Origin: Phycisphaerae bacterium
GTDB lineage: Bacteria > Planctomycetota > Phycisphaerae > Phycisphaerales > SM1A02
DNA: 64,000 nucleotides
Direction of reading: 5' to 3'
NCBI GenBank assembly: GCA_002709295.1
Contig: PAQL01000041.1
Coordinates: 30,790-94,789, forward strand
Part shown: piece by piece, positions 42,729 through 52,183 of the stretch
How the letters are laid out: each line of letters starts with the position of its first letter
How positions within the stretch are numbered: position 1 is the stretch's first letter
Translations under genes and position numbers: made by a program
Notes under the pieces: generated by a model
Seen by the model: only the letters and a program-made list of their open reading frames with translations
Told to the model about the DNA's origin: nothing
Database searches by the model: none

Positions 42729-44201
42729 ATGTCCTCCGAGGAAGCCCAGCACACCCCCGAGCCAGATGACCGTTATGGGGGGTATCGATCCCCGCTGGAG
42801 ACCAGAAACGCCTCCAGGGAGATGCGAGCCGTCTTCTCTGAAAGACGTAAGTTCGGTTACTGGAGGAGGATATGGCTCGCTCTGGCCGAAAGCCAGCAAG
42901 AACTTGGACTTGCGATCACAAATGAGCAGATCCAGGGCATCCGAGCCGCCCTCGATGACATCGACTTCGACCGGGCCGCCGAACACGAGGCCCGCCTCCG
43001 GCATGATGTGATGGCCCATGTCCACACCCTCGGGGACCGGGTTCCCGAGGCCGCCGGAATCATCCACCTCGGAGCCACCAGCCAGGACGTGGTCTGCAAT
43101 GCCGACCTCCTGGTGCAGAGAGAGGCCCTTTCCCTGGTGGCCGTCAAGATCGCCCGAGTCATCGATCGACTCGGGACCTTCGCCTTCCGCCACCGGGCAT
43201 TGCCGACCCTTGGGTTCACCCACTACCAGCCCGCTCAGCCGACCACGGTCGGGAAGCGAGCCACCCTCTGGGCCCAGGACCTGGTGATCGCCCTCGAGGA
43301 TGTGGAACGACTTCGGGACGGCCTGCGACTGAGAGGCATGCGTGGCGCCACCGGCACCCAGGCCTCCTTCTACGGCCTGTTCGACCGCGATGCCGATCGA
43401 CCCGAGCAACTCGAACGACTGGTCGCCGAGAAGCTCGACTGGGATCCCGATCAGACCTGGGCCGTCTGCGGCCAGACCTACCCTCGACTTGCGGACGCCC
43501 GATTGCTGGCGGGCCTCGCCACCGTGGCCGCCGCGGTGCACAAGTGCTGCAACGACCTTCGACTGCTGGCCAACCTTCGAGAGGTCGAGGAACCGTTCGG
43601 CAAGAACCAGATCGGCTCCAGCGCGATGGCGTACAAGCGCAATCCGATGCGGTGCGAGCGAGCGACGGGACTGGCCCGGTTCGTGATGAACCTCGTGGGC
43701 AACGGGTACGACACCGCGTCCACCCAGTGGTTCGAACGCACCCTCGATGATTCCTCCAATCGGCGCCTCTCGATCGCCGAGGGCTTCCTTGCCATCGACG
43801 GCTGCCTGGACATCCTCGAGAACGTGACCAGCGGTCTGATCGTCCACGAGAAGGTCGTGGAGTCACGTCTGGCCGCGGAACTGCCGTTCATGGCCACCGA
43901 GGATCTGATGCTCGAAGCCGCCCGACTCGGCGGGGATCGCCAGCACCTCCACGAAGTGATTCGCACCGCCAGCCTCGAGGCCGCGCGGAGGATCAAGGAG
44001 GAAGGGCTCCCCAACGACCTCCTGGATCGATTGAAGGACACTCCCGAGTTCGCGGACCTTTCCTTCGACGACATTCTCGACCCGAATCGATTCGTCGGCC
44101 TCGCGCCGAAGCAGGTCGACCAGTTCGTCCGGGACGTGGTGGAACCGATTCGCGAGCGATACGGGGACGCCCTGGAATCCGTCGCGGACCTTCGTGTCTG
44201 A
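42729..44201 (+). CDS. purB: Adenylosuccinate lyase
   Basis: 490 residues of the fumarase/aspartase superfamily. The signature GSSAMAYKRNPMRCE carries the flexible catalytic loop; GATSQDVVCNADL and HYQPAQPTTVGKR are the other two conserved regions with the catalytic His. It cleaves adenylosuccinate and SAICAR in purine synthesis. The resemblance is to the eukaryotic/Bacteroidetes-like length class. ATG 42729 is chosen because AGGCC-TTG precedes it and because the frame upstream shows no family similarity. A TACCAT at 42660-42665 may be the -10 element. Confidence 0.92.
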   Translation: MSSEEAQHTPEPDDRYGGYRSPLETRNASREMRAVFSERRKFGYWRRIWLALAESQQELGLAITNEQIQGIRAALDDIDFDRAAEHEARLRHDVMAHVHTLGDRVPEAAGIIHLGATSQDVVCNADLLVQREALSLVAVKIARVIDRLGTFAFRHRALPTLGFTHYQPAQPTTVGKRATLWAQDLVIALEDVERLRDGLRLRGMRGATGTQASFYGLFDRDADRPEQLERLVAEKLDWDPDQTWAVCGQTYPRLADARLLAGLATVAAAVHKCCNDLRLLANLREVEEPFGKNQIGSSAMAYKRNPMRCERATGLARFVMNLVGNGYDTASTQWFERTLDDSSNRRLSIAEGFLAIDGCLDILENVTSGLIVHEKVVESRLAAELPFMATEDLMLEAARLGGDRQHLHEVIRTASLEAARRIKEEGLPNDLLDRLKDTPEFADLSFDDILDPNRFVGLAPKQVDQFVRDVVEPIRERYGDALESVADLRV

Positions 44202-44544
44202 GCGCTCCGCCCCGTCGGAATGAACCCTCCCCATCTCAAAAGACACCCTTCTGATGCTGAAAATGGGGATCTGAGACGCTTCAGAATACGTTTGCGGGAA
44301 GATTTGCGGAAGTCGGCTAATTTCGGCGATCTTGGTCCGAATGGTCGCGATCTCGCGATCTTCCGGGGGGCAAACCCCCACCAAAGAACCCTCAGGATAG
44401 CGATGATAAGCCCGATGAAGCCTTGATTCTGGGCCAGCAGGGCACTTCAAGTCGATATCCTGGCATGAACTGAGACCTTCACCCCCGCACTCAGAACAGC
44501 CTCGCGTATGGGGCATTCAAGGCGGGCATCGACAAGGAGCCTCC
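44202..44544. other. 343-bp region without gene, richer in A+T
   Basis: Clearly lower in G+C than its flanks and with stops in all frames apart from one doubtful 68-codon frame (44220-44426). It holds TCTGA-N6-TCAGA (44270-44285), two TCGCGA palindromes spaced by two bases (44345-44358) and GGGGG-CAAA-CCCCC (44366-44379). A TATCCT at 44456-44461 may be the -10 element of the histone-like gene, about 84 bases before its ATG. The purpose of the rest is unknown. Confidence 0.5.
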
Positions 44545-44718
44545 ATGGAAGCCTACGAACAGCTTCGCCGACTGGTCGAATCGTGCACTGACGATGTCCA
44601 GAAGGCTGCCGGCGGCAATAAAGCCGCAGGAACCCGGGTCCGCAAGGTGATGCAGGAGGTCCGGGAGACGGCCAAGCAGCTTCGTGCCGACATCCTGGAT
44701 GCCCAGAAGAGCGACTGA
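44545..44718 (+). CDS. Histone H1-like protein, Hc1 type
   Basis: 57 residues, too short for most gene callers. The sequence runs MEAYEQLRRLVESCTDDVQK, then AAGGNKAAGTRVRKVMQEVR and a helical end. GNKAAGTRVRKVMQE matches the core of the Hc1/H1-like family found in Chlamydiae, Bacteroidetes and Planctomycetes. It probably binds DNA and helps compact the nucleoid. A strong ribosome-binding site (AAGGAG, six bases before ATG) and a clean terminator 30 bp after the stop support it as a separate, well-expressed gene. Confidence 0.85.
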   Translation: MEAYEQLRRLVESCTDDVQKAAGGNKAAGTRVRKVMQEVRETAKQLRADILDAQKSD

Positions 44719-44747
44719 TCACCCTGCTCAGCACATCACCCAAGACC

Positions 44748-44780
44748 ACGCCGCATCCCTTCCGGGATGCGGCGTGTCAT
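44748..44780 (+). terminator. Terminator after the histone-like gene
   Basis: A perfect 12-bp stem (44748-44759 with 44764-44775, ACGCCGCATCCC/GGGATGCGGCGT) with a TTCC tetraloop, then GTCAT. The T tail is weak, but the position just after a short gene is fitting. Confidence 0.65.
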
Positions 44781-44845
44781 TCCAGGATCAACCAACCCGG
44801 GATCACCCGGACCCGTATCGATCACACCCATTCCCCTTCGAGGGG

Positions 44846-45361
44846 ATGAACGACGAGCCTCAAGGCGCATCGGAGACCTCCTTGTCATCGGAACCTCTGT
44901 TCGACTACTCCTTCGCGGACTTCGACAACCCCCTGGCGGACCTCGAGGGTCTGCACGAGATCAATCCTCACCGTGGAGACATGGTGCAGCTCGATGGCGT
45001 GGCCTTCTGCGAGGAGGACCGTGCGATCGGCTGGAAGGACGTACGGGACGATGAATTCTGGGTGCCGGGCCACATCCCCGGCCGCCCGCTCATGCCCGGA
45101 GTCCTGATGATCGAAGCGGCGGCGCAGCTCTCCAGCTTCGTGATCCAGACCTACCGCACGCCGGCCGAGCGGGCGAAGGACTTCCTCGGGTTCGTCCGGA
45201 GTGACAAGACCATCTTCCGGAACCAGGTGATTCCCGGCCAGCGACTGATCATCCTCGCCAGACTCGAATCCAAGAACAGCCGCCGGTTCATCTCCCTCTG
45301 CCAGGGCTTCGTGGACGGAAACCTCGTCTTCGAGACCAAGGTGACCGGCATGCATCTCTGA
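44846..45361 (+). CDS. FabZ-like (3R)-hydroxyacyl-ACP dehydratase
   Basis: 171 residues with a HotDog fold. The active-site helix reads GHIPGRPLMPGVLMIEAAAQL, with the FabZ His and Glu in place. It dehydrates beta-hydroxyacyl-ACP in fatty-acid synthesis. Compared with FabZ (about 145 residues) it has an N-terminal extension of about 30 residues. ATG 44846 has GAGGGG immediately upstream. It is followed after 15 bp by the mannose-6-phosphate isomerase gene; no lipid A genes are adjacent, so it may not be the main FabZ. Confidence 0.88.
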   Translation: MNDEPQGASETSLSSEPLFDYSFADFDNPLADLEGLHEINPHRGDMVQLDGVAFCEEDRAIGWKDVRDDEFWVPGHIPGRPLMPGVLMIEAAAQLSSFVIQTYRTPAERAKDFLGFVRSDKTIFRNQVIPGQRLIILARLESKNSRRFISLCQGFVDGNLVFETKVTGMHL

Positions 45362-45376
45362 CCGGATCCCTCGACC

Positions 45377-46414
45377 ATGGACCTCCCTCCACTCCGCTTC
45401 GATCCGATCCTCAAGCATCGTGCCTGGGGTGGCGACAGACTCGCCCGCTGGGGCCGGGAGTTCGATTCGGCGGAATCGATCGGAGAATCCTGGGACCTCG
45501 CTGATCTGCCCCCCGGGATTCCCGACGGCATCTCCCGGGTGGCGGAGGGACCGCTTCAAGGCCGCACCATCGCCGATCTCCGTGAAGAGTCCCCGGATGC
45601 GCTGCTCGGCAGACTTCCGGTCGCAGCCACCGGCGGCTTCCCGTTGCTGGTGAAGCTGCTGGATGCGGAATCCGATCTCTCGGTGCAGGTGCACCCCGAC
45701 CCCGCCTATGCGGCCGCACATCCGGACACCTTCGTCAAGAACGAGGCCTGGTACGTCCTCGAGGCCCGCCCCGGCGCCGCGGTGTACCGAGGCATCCATC
45801 CCGGGGTCACCCCCGAGGGCTTCCTCGAATCCCTGCACGCCGGTCGACTTCTGGATTGCCTGGTCAGAATCGAGGTCCGTCCGGGGGATTGCGTCAGACT
45901 TCCCAGCGGCATCTGCCACGCCCTGGGCGCCGGCGTGGTGGTGGCTGAGGCCCAGACTCCCAGTGACACCACGTTCCGGGTGTGGGACTGGGACCGTGAT
46001 GATCCCGACCGCCCTCTTCACCTCGAGCAGGCGATGGCGTGCATGAGGTTCGGCGCCGCCCAGGAGGACGGTCGACCGGCGGTGTCCAGAGCCGACGAGA
46101 TTCCTGCCGTCGAGACCGACGGGGTGCAGGTCCGTCGGATGTGCTCGACGGACGACTTCACGATCGACCTGATCGGGCTCGACGGCGATCGGCACGAGAT
46201 CCGAACCTCGCAGGAGCCCACCGTCGTCCTGGCCACCCGGGGCGAATCCGCGGTCGTCGATGCCCGGGGACGAACCGCCCGACTGGCCCCCGGAGACATC
46301 GTGCTGGTGCCGGCCTCCTGCCCCTCACCGGAAGTGAGACCGGCGGCCTCGAGCCGGAAGACGGAATTCCTTCGCATCGATCTCCCCGCCACGAGCCCCA
46401 GAACGCTGGCCTGA
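45377..46414 (+). CDS. manA: Mannose-6-phosphate isomerase, type I (class I cupin)
   Basis: 345 residues, short bacterial form. SDLSVQVHPDPAYAAAHP carries zinc ligands, and KNEAWYVLEARPGAAVYRG and PSGICHALGAGVVVAEAQTPSDTTFRVWDW continue the cupin core. It interconverts mannose-6-P and fructose-6-P, feeding mannose into central metabolism or supplying GDP-mannose. It is 15 bp behind the FabZ-like gene and probably co-transcribed. Confidence 0.94.
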   Translation: MDLPPLRFDPILKHRAWGGDRLARWGREFDSAESIGESWDLADLPPGIPDGISRVAEGPLQGRTIADLREESPDALLGRLPVAATGGFPLLVKLLDAESDLSVQVHPDPAYAAAHPDTFVKNEAWYVLEARPGAAVYRGIHPGVTPEGFLESLHAGRLLDCLVRIEVRPGDCVRLPSGICHALGAGVVVAEAQTPSDTTFRVWDWDRDDPDRPLHLEQAMACMRFGAAQEDGRPAVSRADEIPAVETDGVQVRRMCSTDDFTIDLIGLDGDRHEIRTSQEPTVVLATRGESAVVDARGRTARLAPGDIVLVPASCPSPEVRPAASSRKTEFLRIDLPATSPRTLA

Positions 46415-46489
46415 GGGGGGGTCTCGAAAGACCCTGTCCCTCTTTCCCGGATAACGAAAGGGGACCTGAGCGAGCCTCCTCGGCCTTCG

Positions 46490-46508
46490 TATACTCCCTT
46501 TGAGCATG
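46490..46508 (+). promoter_or_regulatory. Strong -10 element before a small unknown gene
   Basis: TATACT (46490-46495) is close to the sigma-70 consensus and lies ten bases before ATG 46506, four bases before TTG 46500. The transcript would begin at or within a few bases of the start codon. A preceding -35 is not obvious. Confidence 0.45.
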
Positions 46509-46904
46509 GACGCTTCAGGACCCATCCCGTTCCGAGCCGCTGCCGCCTACGGCGTTCCGAGACCCACGGTCTCCCGAGAAGCCGGGCAGCTGAACTCGAC
46601 CGCGAACCAAGGCGGAATCCAGGCGAACGGACCCCGGGTCCGGATGGCCCCCGTCGATCAGCTCGATGTCACCACCCCTCCCAGCACGGTCGATGCCCTG
46701 GTGGCGGGCACGGTCCGAAGTGACATCAACCGTGGGATCGGCTTCGACGGCGATCCTCCCGCTCCGACGAGCCCCGGAACGGCCCGACCGATCCAGGCCC
46801 CGATCGCCGAGGATGCCCCCCTGCAGCTCTACAACCGCCACGCGGATCGGCTTGAAGCCGCCACCAGCGTGGCTCTCGGCCGATCCCTCGACATCCAGGC
46901 CTGA
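46506..46904 (+). CDS. Hypothetical protein
   Basis: 132 residues, rich in Pro, Ala and Thr, no signal peptide and no membrane helix. The start FRAAAAYGVPRPTVSREAGQ and the end LEAATSVALGRSLDIQA look ordered; the middle is probably flexible. The codon use matches its neighbours, so I regard it as a real gene. Start may be TTG 46500. No relatives recognised. It lies between manA and atpD without shared transcription signals. Confidence 0.6.
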   Translation: MDASGPIPFRAAAAYGVPRPTVSREAGQLNSTANQGGIQANGPRVRMAPVDQLDVTTPPSTVDALVAGTVRSDINRGIGFDGDPPAPTSPGTARPIQAPIAEDAPLQLYNRHADRLEAATSVALGRSLDIQA

Positions 46905-46955
46905 TCACGGCGACCATCGACCCGGATCCGGGACGGCTTCCATGCCCCCCGCCGC

Positions 46956-46984
46956 TTGTGGCCCTCCGCCGGGGCCGGTATTCT
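46956..46984 (+). promoter_or_regulatory. Candidate promoter of atpD
   Basis: TTGTGG (46956-46961), a 17-base spacer, and TATTCT (46979-46984). The transcript would start near 46991 and carry a leader of about 105 bases with a stable hairpin. Confidence 0.45.
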
Positions 46985-47001
46985 TCCCTTTCTCGCGAGA
47001 G

Positions 47002-47024
47002 CGGCACCGTTTCGTGCGGTGCCG
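47002..47024 (+). other. Leader hairpin of atpD
   Basis: Perfect 8-bp stem (47002-47009 with 47017-47024, CGGCACCG/CGGTGCCG) and a seven-base loop, about 70 bases before ATG 47096. No T tail follows. It could stabilise the mRNA or be a site for translational control. Confidence 0.4.
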
Positions 47025-47032
47025 TCCCCTGA

Positions 47033-48538
<1,506 letters not shown>

Positions 48539-48567
48539 TCGGATCCCTCGTCTCGAATCGAACGACA

Positions 48568-48606
48568 CACCGGCGGACGTCTCCGACGCCCGCCGGTGCG
48601 TCTTTC
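48568..48606 (+). terminator. Terminator of atpD
   Basis: Stem CACCGGCGG/CCGCCGGTG (48568-48576 with 48590-48598) continued inwards by CGTC/GACG after one mismatch, three-base loop, then CGTCTTTC. It sits 29 bases past the stop, so atpD is monocistronic. Confidence 0.7.
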
Positions 48607-48615
48607 AAGCCGCGA

Positions 48616-49056
48616 TCATCGATTCCTTGCAGGAATCGGGCTGCTGAAGATCGGCGACCGTCCCTCCACATCGGCGGCTGACTCCACCGAGGAGCCGGCC
48701 TCCCAGAGGGGTTCCCGCCGGGACATCACCCGGCCGTCGACATCGAACCAGACGACCCAGACCCGATCCGGAACGGTCCGTGGGAAGGTCGCGGCGGTCG
48801 CGATGGTGCTCAGATTGTCTCCATACTGCCAGCGGGGACCGGTGATCCTCGCCCCCCCTTCACCGGTCTCGCCCGGAACCACCACGCTGGGCTCGCCCAG
48901 GAGACCCCGCACCTCGTCCGCGGTCATCCCAGTCGAGACGGATCTGAACCCCTGCTTCAAGCTTGAATCGCAGCCTGCCCCCACGGTCGCAAGCAGGAGA
49001 CCGAGGAGCAGCACGAGCGATGACGAGGCAAATCGCCGGGGGAAGGAACATGACAT
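48616..49056 (-). CDS. BamE/SmpA-like small lipoprotein
   Basis: 146 residues. A hydrophobic signal (LVLLLGLLLATVGAGC) ends in a lipobox Cys near 29. VSTGMTADEVRGLLGEPSVV followed by W-x-Y-G-D-N and VWVVWFDVDGRV is the pattern of the SmpA/OmlA (BamE) fold, used in outer-membrane protein assembly and in other envelope proteins. The C-terminal 40 residues are unique. It is divergent from the peptidase gene with only 49 bp between starts. Confidence 0.7.
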   Translation of the reverse strand: MSCSFPRRFASSSLVLLLGLLLATVGAGCDSSLKQGFRSVSTGMTADEVRGLLGEPSVVVPGETGEGGARITGPRWQYGDNLSTIATAATFPRTVPDRVWVVWFDVDGRVMSRREPLWEAGSSVESAADVEGRSPIFSSPIPARNR

Positions 49057-49068
49057 TCCCCAAGGCTA
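49054..49068 (-). promoter_or_regulatory. Leaderless-type promoter for the small lipoprotein
   Basis: Minus strand TAGCCT (49068-49063), six bases, ATG at 49056. It stands back to back with the promoter of the peptidase gene. Confidence 0.5.
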
Positions 49069-49093
49069 CCTTCCCGTTCTCATCCAGTTCATC

Positions 49094-49108
49094 TAGGATC
49101 GGGTCATG
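49094..49108 (+). promoter_or_regulatory. Leaderless-type promoter for the M3-like peptidase
   Basis: TAGGAT (49094-49099), six bases (CGGGTC), ATG at 49106. No ribosome-binding site. Confidence 0.5.
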
Positions 49109-51085
49109 AGCACCATCACCAGCCCCACCGGACCCTTCACCGAAGCCGACCTTCAAGCCGCGATCGACGCCCTCGTCGAGGAGCATGGCGAAGCGGTCTC
49201 CGACGACGCCACCCGAGGCGTGCGGCAGTGCGCCGAACGCTGGCAGGAGACCGATGGCGACGCCTCCGGGTTCAGGACCTTCTGTCTCGACCACTACGCG
49301 GCGCCCGGAGAGGATCGCGATCGCCTCCTCGACCGACTGGAGTCCGCCTCCGAGCAGATCCGCGGACACCTCTACGAGATGCGGAGGAACCTTCGTCGCT
49401 GGAACGACCTGGTCGGGGATTCACTTCCCAGCACCGACGCCCTGCTGGCGACGTTCGATCCGGCCCCCGACCTCGTGGAGCAGTTCTACGCCCAGAAGCT
49501 CGCGTTCGTCGCACTGCTCAACCTCCGGAGGTCGACCCTCGAGGAGATGCTCGCCCACGGCGAGGACTGGACCGCCGGGGACTGGGCGGAGGCGAGGATC
49601 GCGGGTTCGTTCGGCCCGCGCATTCCCAAGTCGGTCGCGGATCTCGCACGCGATCTGCACTTCAAGAGCTACCACTGGGTCTCCAACTTCCACATCCCGG
49701 TCGGCACCATGGTCGATGCCAACGGCCGACGATGGTTCGAGGCGGACCGTGCCCTGCTCGCCCACTGGCTGGTTCGAGAGGAGATCAAGGGCGGGTACAA
49801 CGACCCCGACGGCCTGCACAAGCAGCGGGCCCTTGCGAGGGTGATGAGTCGCTACATCGACGGCTCGCTGCCCCGGGCGATCATGGATCGGACATCGTCC
49901 GGAGACTGGGATCCCGAGGCGAACACCATCGACGGAAGGGACGCGGGGCCCACGATCGATCTGCTCCGCTACGAGCACTGGATGGACAACGTGACCGTGG
50001 CCCGGGCCTATGACGAGCACCATCCCGAACACCCCACCGCGATCGCCAGGAAGTTCGAACTCGAGCGGGAGATCCCCGAACTCGAGGTCGAACAGCTGCT
50101 GGTCGACCTTCTGGCCTCTCCGGTCCGCGCCGACCTCGCATCGGTCCTCTCCAACCGGCTTCAGCGACCTCTCGAGGCGCATGACATCTACTTCGACGAT
50201 CTCTTCGAGACCCGGGATGCGGACGAGATGAACGCGGTCGTCGCCGAACTCTGCGCGGACGAACAGGAATTCGAGGCGAAGCTCCCGGAGATCCTGCGAG
50301 GGCTCGGATGGCCGGAGGAGGAGGCCGAATTCCTCGGCTCCCGGGTCCGGGTGGAGATCGCCCGTGGTTCGGGTCACGCGATGCGTCCTCAGCTGGAGGA
50401 ATACGGCGCCTGGCTCCGCACGAATCGCCTCAAGGACCAGCTGGGCTGGGACGGATTCGACACCGCGATGCACGAGCTCGGCCACAACCTCGAACAGCTG
50501 TGTTCGACCTTCTACGTGCCGCGACCGGCGCTGCGAGGCGTCCCCAACACCGCCTGCACCGAGGCGTTCGCCTTCCTCTATCAGTCGCTCGGCAAGCGAG
50601 CCCTCGGCATCGAGGATGCGGCGGCCGCCGAACGGGCCTTCCACGAGGAGACGATCGCCGCGATGCTCATGACCTGCCAGATCGCCGGGCCGAGTCTCGT
50701 GGAGCTGCGCACCTGGCGGGAGATCTACGCCCTCGGCGACGCCTGCGATCCGGCGGCGATCCGGACCGCCCTGCTGCGGCATTCGGAGGAGGTCTGGAAC
50801 GAGTTCTTCCAGCCCCACTTCGGGGAGGACCCCCATCACATCCTCGGTGCCTACCAGCACATGCTCGGACACCCCCTCTACCTGGCGGACTACGCGATCG
50901 GCCGCACCATCAGCCATCAGATCCGAAGTCACATGCGGGGTCGGGACCTCGCGGCCGAGACGAGGCGGATCTGCGCCATCGGCTCGGTCACCCCCGACGC
51001 ATGGATGCGGGAGGCCGTCGGCGGTCCGCTCTCCACCCGGCCGCTGGTGGAGGATTGCGCGATCGCGATCTCGGCCCTGCAGTGA
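49106..51085 (+). CDS. M3-like zinc metallopeptidase (thimet oligopeptidase type)
   Basis: 659 residues, no signal peptide, so probably cytosolic. The zinc motif HELGH is at 456-460 within FDTAMHELGHNLEQL, and a third ligand, Glu486 in TEAFAFLYQSLG, comes 26 residues later, as in the M3 family. The protein is mainly helical, as expected for these oligopeptidases, which degrade short peptides. The long N-terminal half has little motif content, so assignment rests on the C-terminal catalytic region. Confidence 0.82.
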   Translation: MSTITSPTGPFTEADLQAAIDALVEEHGEAVSDDATRGVRQCAERWQETDGDASGFRTFCLDHYAAPGEDRDRLLDRLESASEQIRGHLYEMRRNLRRWNDLVGDSLPSTDALLATFDPAPDLVEQFYAQKLAFVALLNLRRSTLEEMLAHGEDWTAGDWAEARIAGSFGPRIPKSVADLARDLHFKSYHWVSNFHIPVGTMVDANGRRWFEADRALLAHWLVREEIKGGYNDPDGLHKQRALARVMSRYIDGSLPRAIMDRTSSGDWDPEANTIDGRDAGPTIDLLRYEHWMDNVTVARAYDEHHPEHPTAIARKFELEREIPELEVEQLLVDLLASPVRADLASVLSNRLQRPLEAHDIYFDDLFETRDADEMNAVVAELCADEQEFEAKLPEILRGLGWPEEEAEFLGSRVRVEIARGSGHAMRPQLEEYGAWLRTNRLKDQLGWDGFDTAMHELGHNLEQLCSTFYVPRPALRGVPNTACTEAFAFLYQSLGKRALGIEDAAAAERAFHEETIAAMLMTCQIAGPSLVELRTWREIYALGDACDPAAIRTALLRHSEEVWNEFFQPHFGEDPHHILGAYQHMLGHPLYLADYAIGRTISHQIRSHMRGRDLAAETRRICAIGSVTPDAWMREAVGGPLSTRPLVEDCAIAISALQ

Positions 51086-51175
51086 GTCGCCATGCTTCCG
51101 TCGGAACCCCCGGAGACTCGTCGGGGATCCCTGAGTGCCGGACCGTGATCCAGCCTCGACCCCGTGGAGGCCATG

Positions 51176-51206
51176 AAAAAAGGGCCGCCGGCGTGACCGG
51201 CGGCCC
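51176..51206 (-). terminator. Rho-independent terminator of the isc operon
   Basis: On the minus strand a perfect 10-bp stem (GGGCCGCCGG/CCGGCGGCCC, 51206-51197 with 51191-51182) with a five-base loop is followed by six T residues. The clearest classical terminator in the window, 24 bp past the iscA-like stop. Confidence 0.9.
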
Positions 51207-51229
51207 CTGCAGGTCGACATTCGGTCGGA

Positions 51230-51664
51230 TCAGGCGGAGAAGCTCGATCCGCAGCCGCAGGTGTTGGTCGCGTTGGGATTGTTGAAGACGAAGCCCCGAC
51301 CCATGATCTCGTCCTTGAAGTCGATCGTGGTGCCGTTGAGATAGAGGTAGGACTTCGGATCGCACACGACCCAGACGGTGAACGGTTCACCCGTGTCATC
51401 GGAGTCGCCCCCGGTGGCCACCGCGACCCCGCCTTCGCCGCCGGCCGCCTCGGTGTTCGCCTTCTCGGGGCGACGGTTGTAGGTGAACTCCCAGCACTCG
51501 TCGGAGTCCTTCTCGACCTCGGTCAGGTCGAGGAGGTAGCTGAAGCCGCTGCAGCCTCCGCCCTTCACCCCGACGCGAAGTCGGATCTTGGAGGGGTCGA
51601 GGTCCTGCTGGCGGATGATCGCGTCGATTTCCCTGGCGGCGGTTTCGGTCACATTGACTGGCAT
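51230..51664 (-). CDS. A-type iron-sulfur carrier (IscA/ErpA/HesB family) with insertion
   Basis: 144 residues against about 107-115 in the family. The three cluster-ligating cysteines are Cys38 (GGGCSGFSYLLDL) and Cys136 and Cys138 (NTCGCGSSFS). A Gly/Ala/Glu-rich insertion at about 63-93 interrupts the fold before the usual VVDPKSYLYLNGTTIDF, and Cys101 replaces the usual Val of VVDP. It hands Fe-S clusters from the scaffold to target proteins. Last gene of iscS-iscU-iscA, ended by a strong terminator. Confidence 0.93.
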   Translation of the reverse strand: MPVNVTETAAREIDAIIRQQDLDPSKIRLRVGVKGGGCSGFSYLLDLTEVEKDSDECWEFTYNRRPEKANTEAAGGEGGVAVATGGDSDDTGEPFTVWVVCDPKSYLYLNGTTIDFKDEIMGRGFVFNNPNATNTCGCGSSFSA

Positions 51665-51686
51665 GGTTCGATTTCCGTTCAGGGTC

Positions 51687-52157
51687 TCAGTGGGCGTGAT
51701 CGTGGCTGTGGTCGTGATGGTGATGATCGTGGTCGTGGTCGTGATCGTGGTCGTGATCCTCGATGCCGTTCTTCTTCTTGTAGTCCGCGATCGCGGTCCG
51801 GATCGAGTCCTCGGCGAGGACCGAGCAGTGGATCTTCACCGGGGGGAGCGCGAGTTCCTCGACGATCTCGGTGTTGCGGATCTTGAGGGCGTCGTCGACG
51901 GACTTCCCCTTGATCCACTCGGTGGCGAGAGAGGAACTGGCGATGGCCGATCCGCATCCGAAGCACTTGAACTTCGCGTCCTCGATCACTCCGTCATCAT
52001 CGACCTTGATCTGAAGCTGCATCACATCACCGCACTCCGGAGCACCGACGATGCCGACTCCGACGTCGGAGCGTTCCTTGACCTCGCCGGAGGTTCCGAA
52101 GGCCCCGACGTTGCGGGGATTCTGATAGTGGTCGACGACCTTGTCGCTGTAGGCCAT
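51687..52157 (-). CDS. iscU: Iron-sulfur scaffold IscU with histidine-rich tail
   Basis: 156 residues. The scaffold part (1-130) has Cys42 (GAPECGD), Cys68 (FGCGSAIASSSLATEWIKG) and Cys111 (KIHCSVLAED), with Asp44 of ECGD. The LPPVK motif that Hsp70 (HscA) recognises is present at 104-108. Unusually, residues 134-156 are an Asp-His repeat with 13 histidines in 23 residues. Such tails bind Zn, Ni, Co or Fe; here it may feed or buffer iron during cluster assembly, which is inference. Confidence 0.95.
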   Translation of the reverse strand: MAYSDKVVDHYQNPRNVGAFGTSGEVKERSDVGVGIVGAPECGDVMQLQIKVDDDGVIEDAKFKCFGCGSAIASSSLATEWIKGKSVDDALKIRNTEIVEELALPPVKIHCSVLAEDSIRTAIADYKKKNGIEDHDHDHDHDHDHHHHDHSHDHAH

Positions 52158-52183
52158 TGGATGGTCCTTTCAGACCGGGGGAG

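Noticed and set aside
44220..44426. 68-codon frame in the gap before the histone-like gene
   Set aside because: No ribosome-binding site, no similarity, and codon use unlike the neighbours; the region is better regarded as non-coding.
51687..51760. Simple-sequence DNA repeat considered as a non-coding microsatellite
   Set aside because: The near-repeat of GTGGTC/GTGATC codes the His/Asp tail of IscU in frame and ends with its stop codon.
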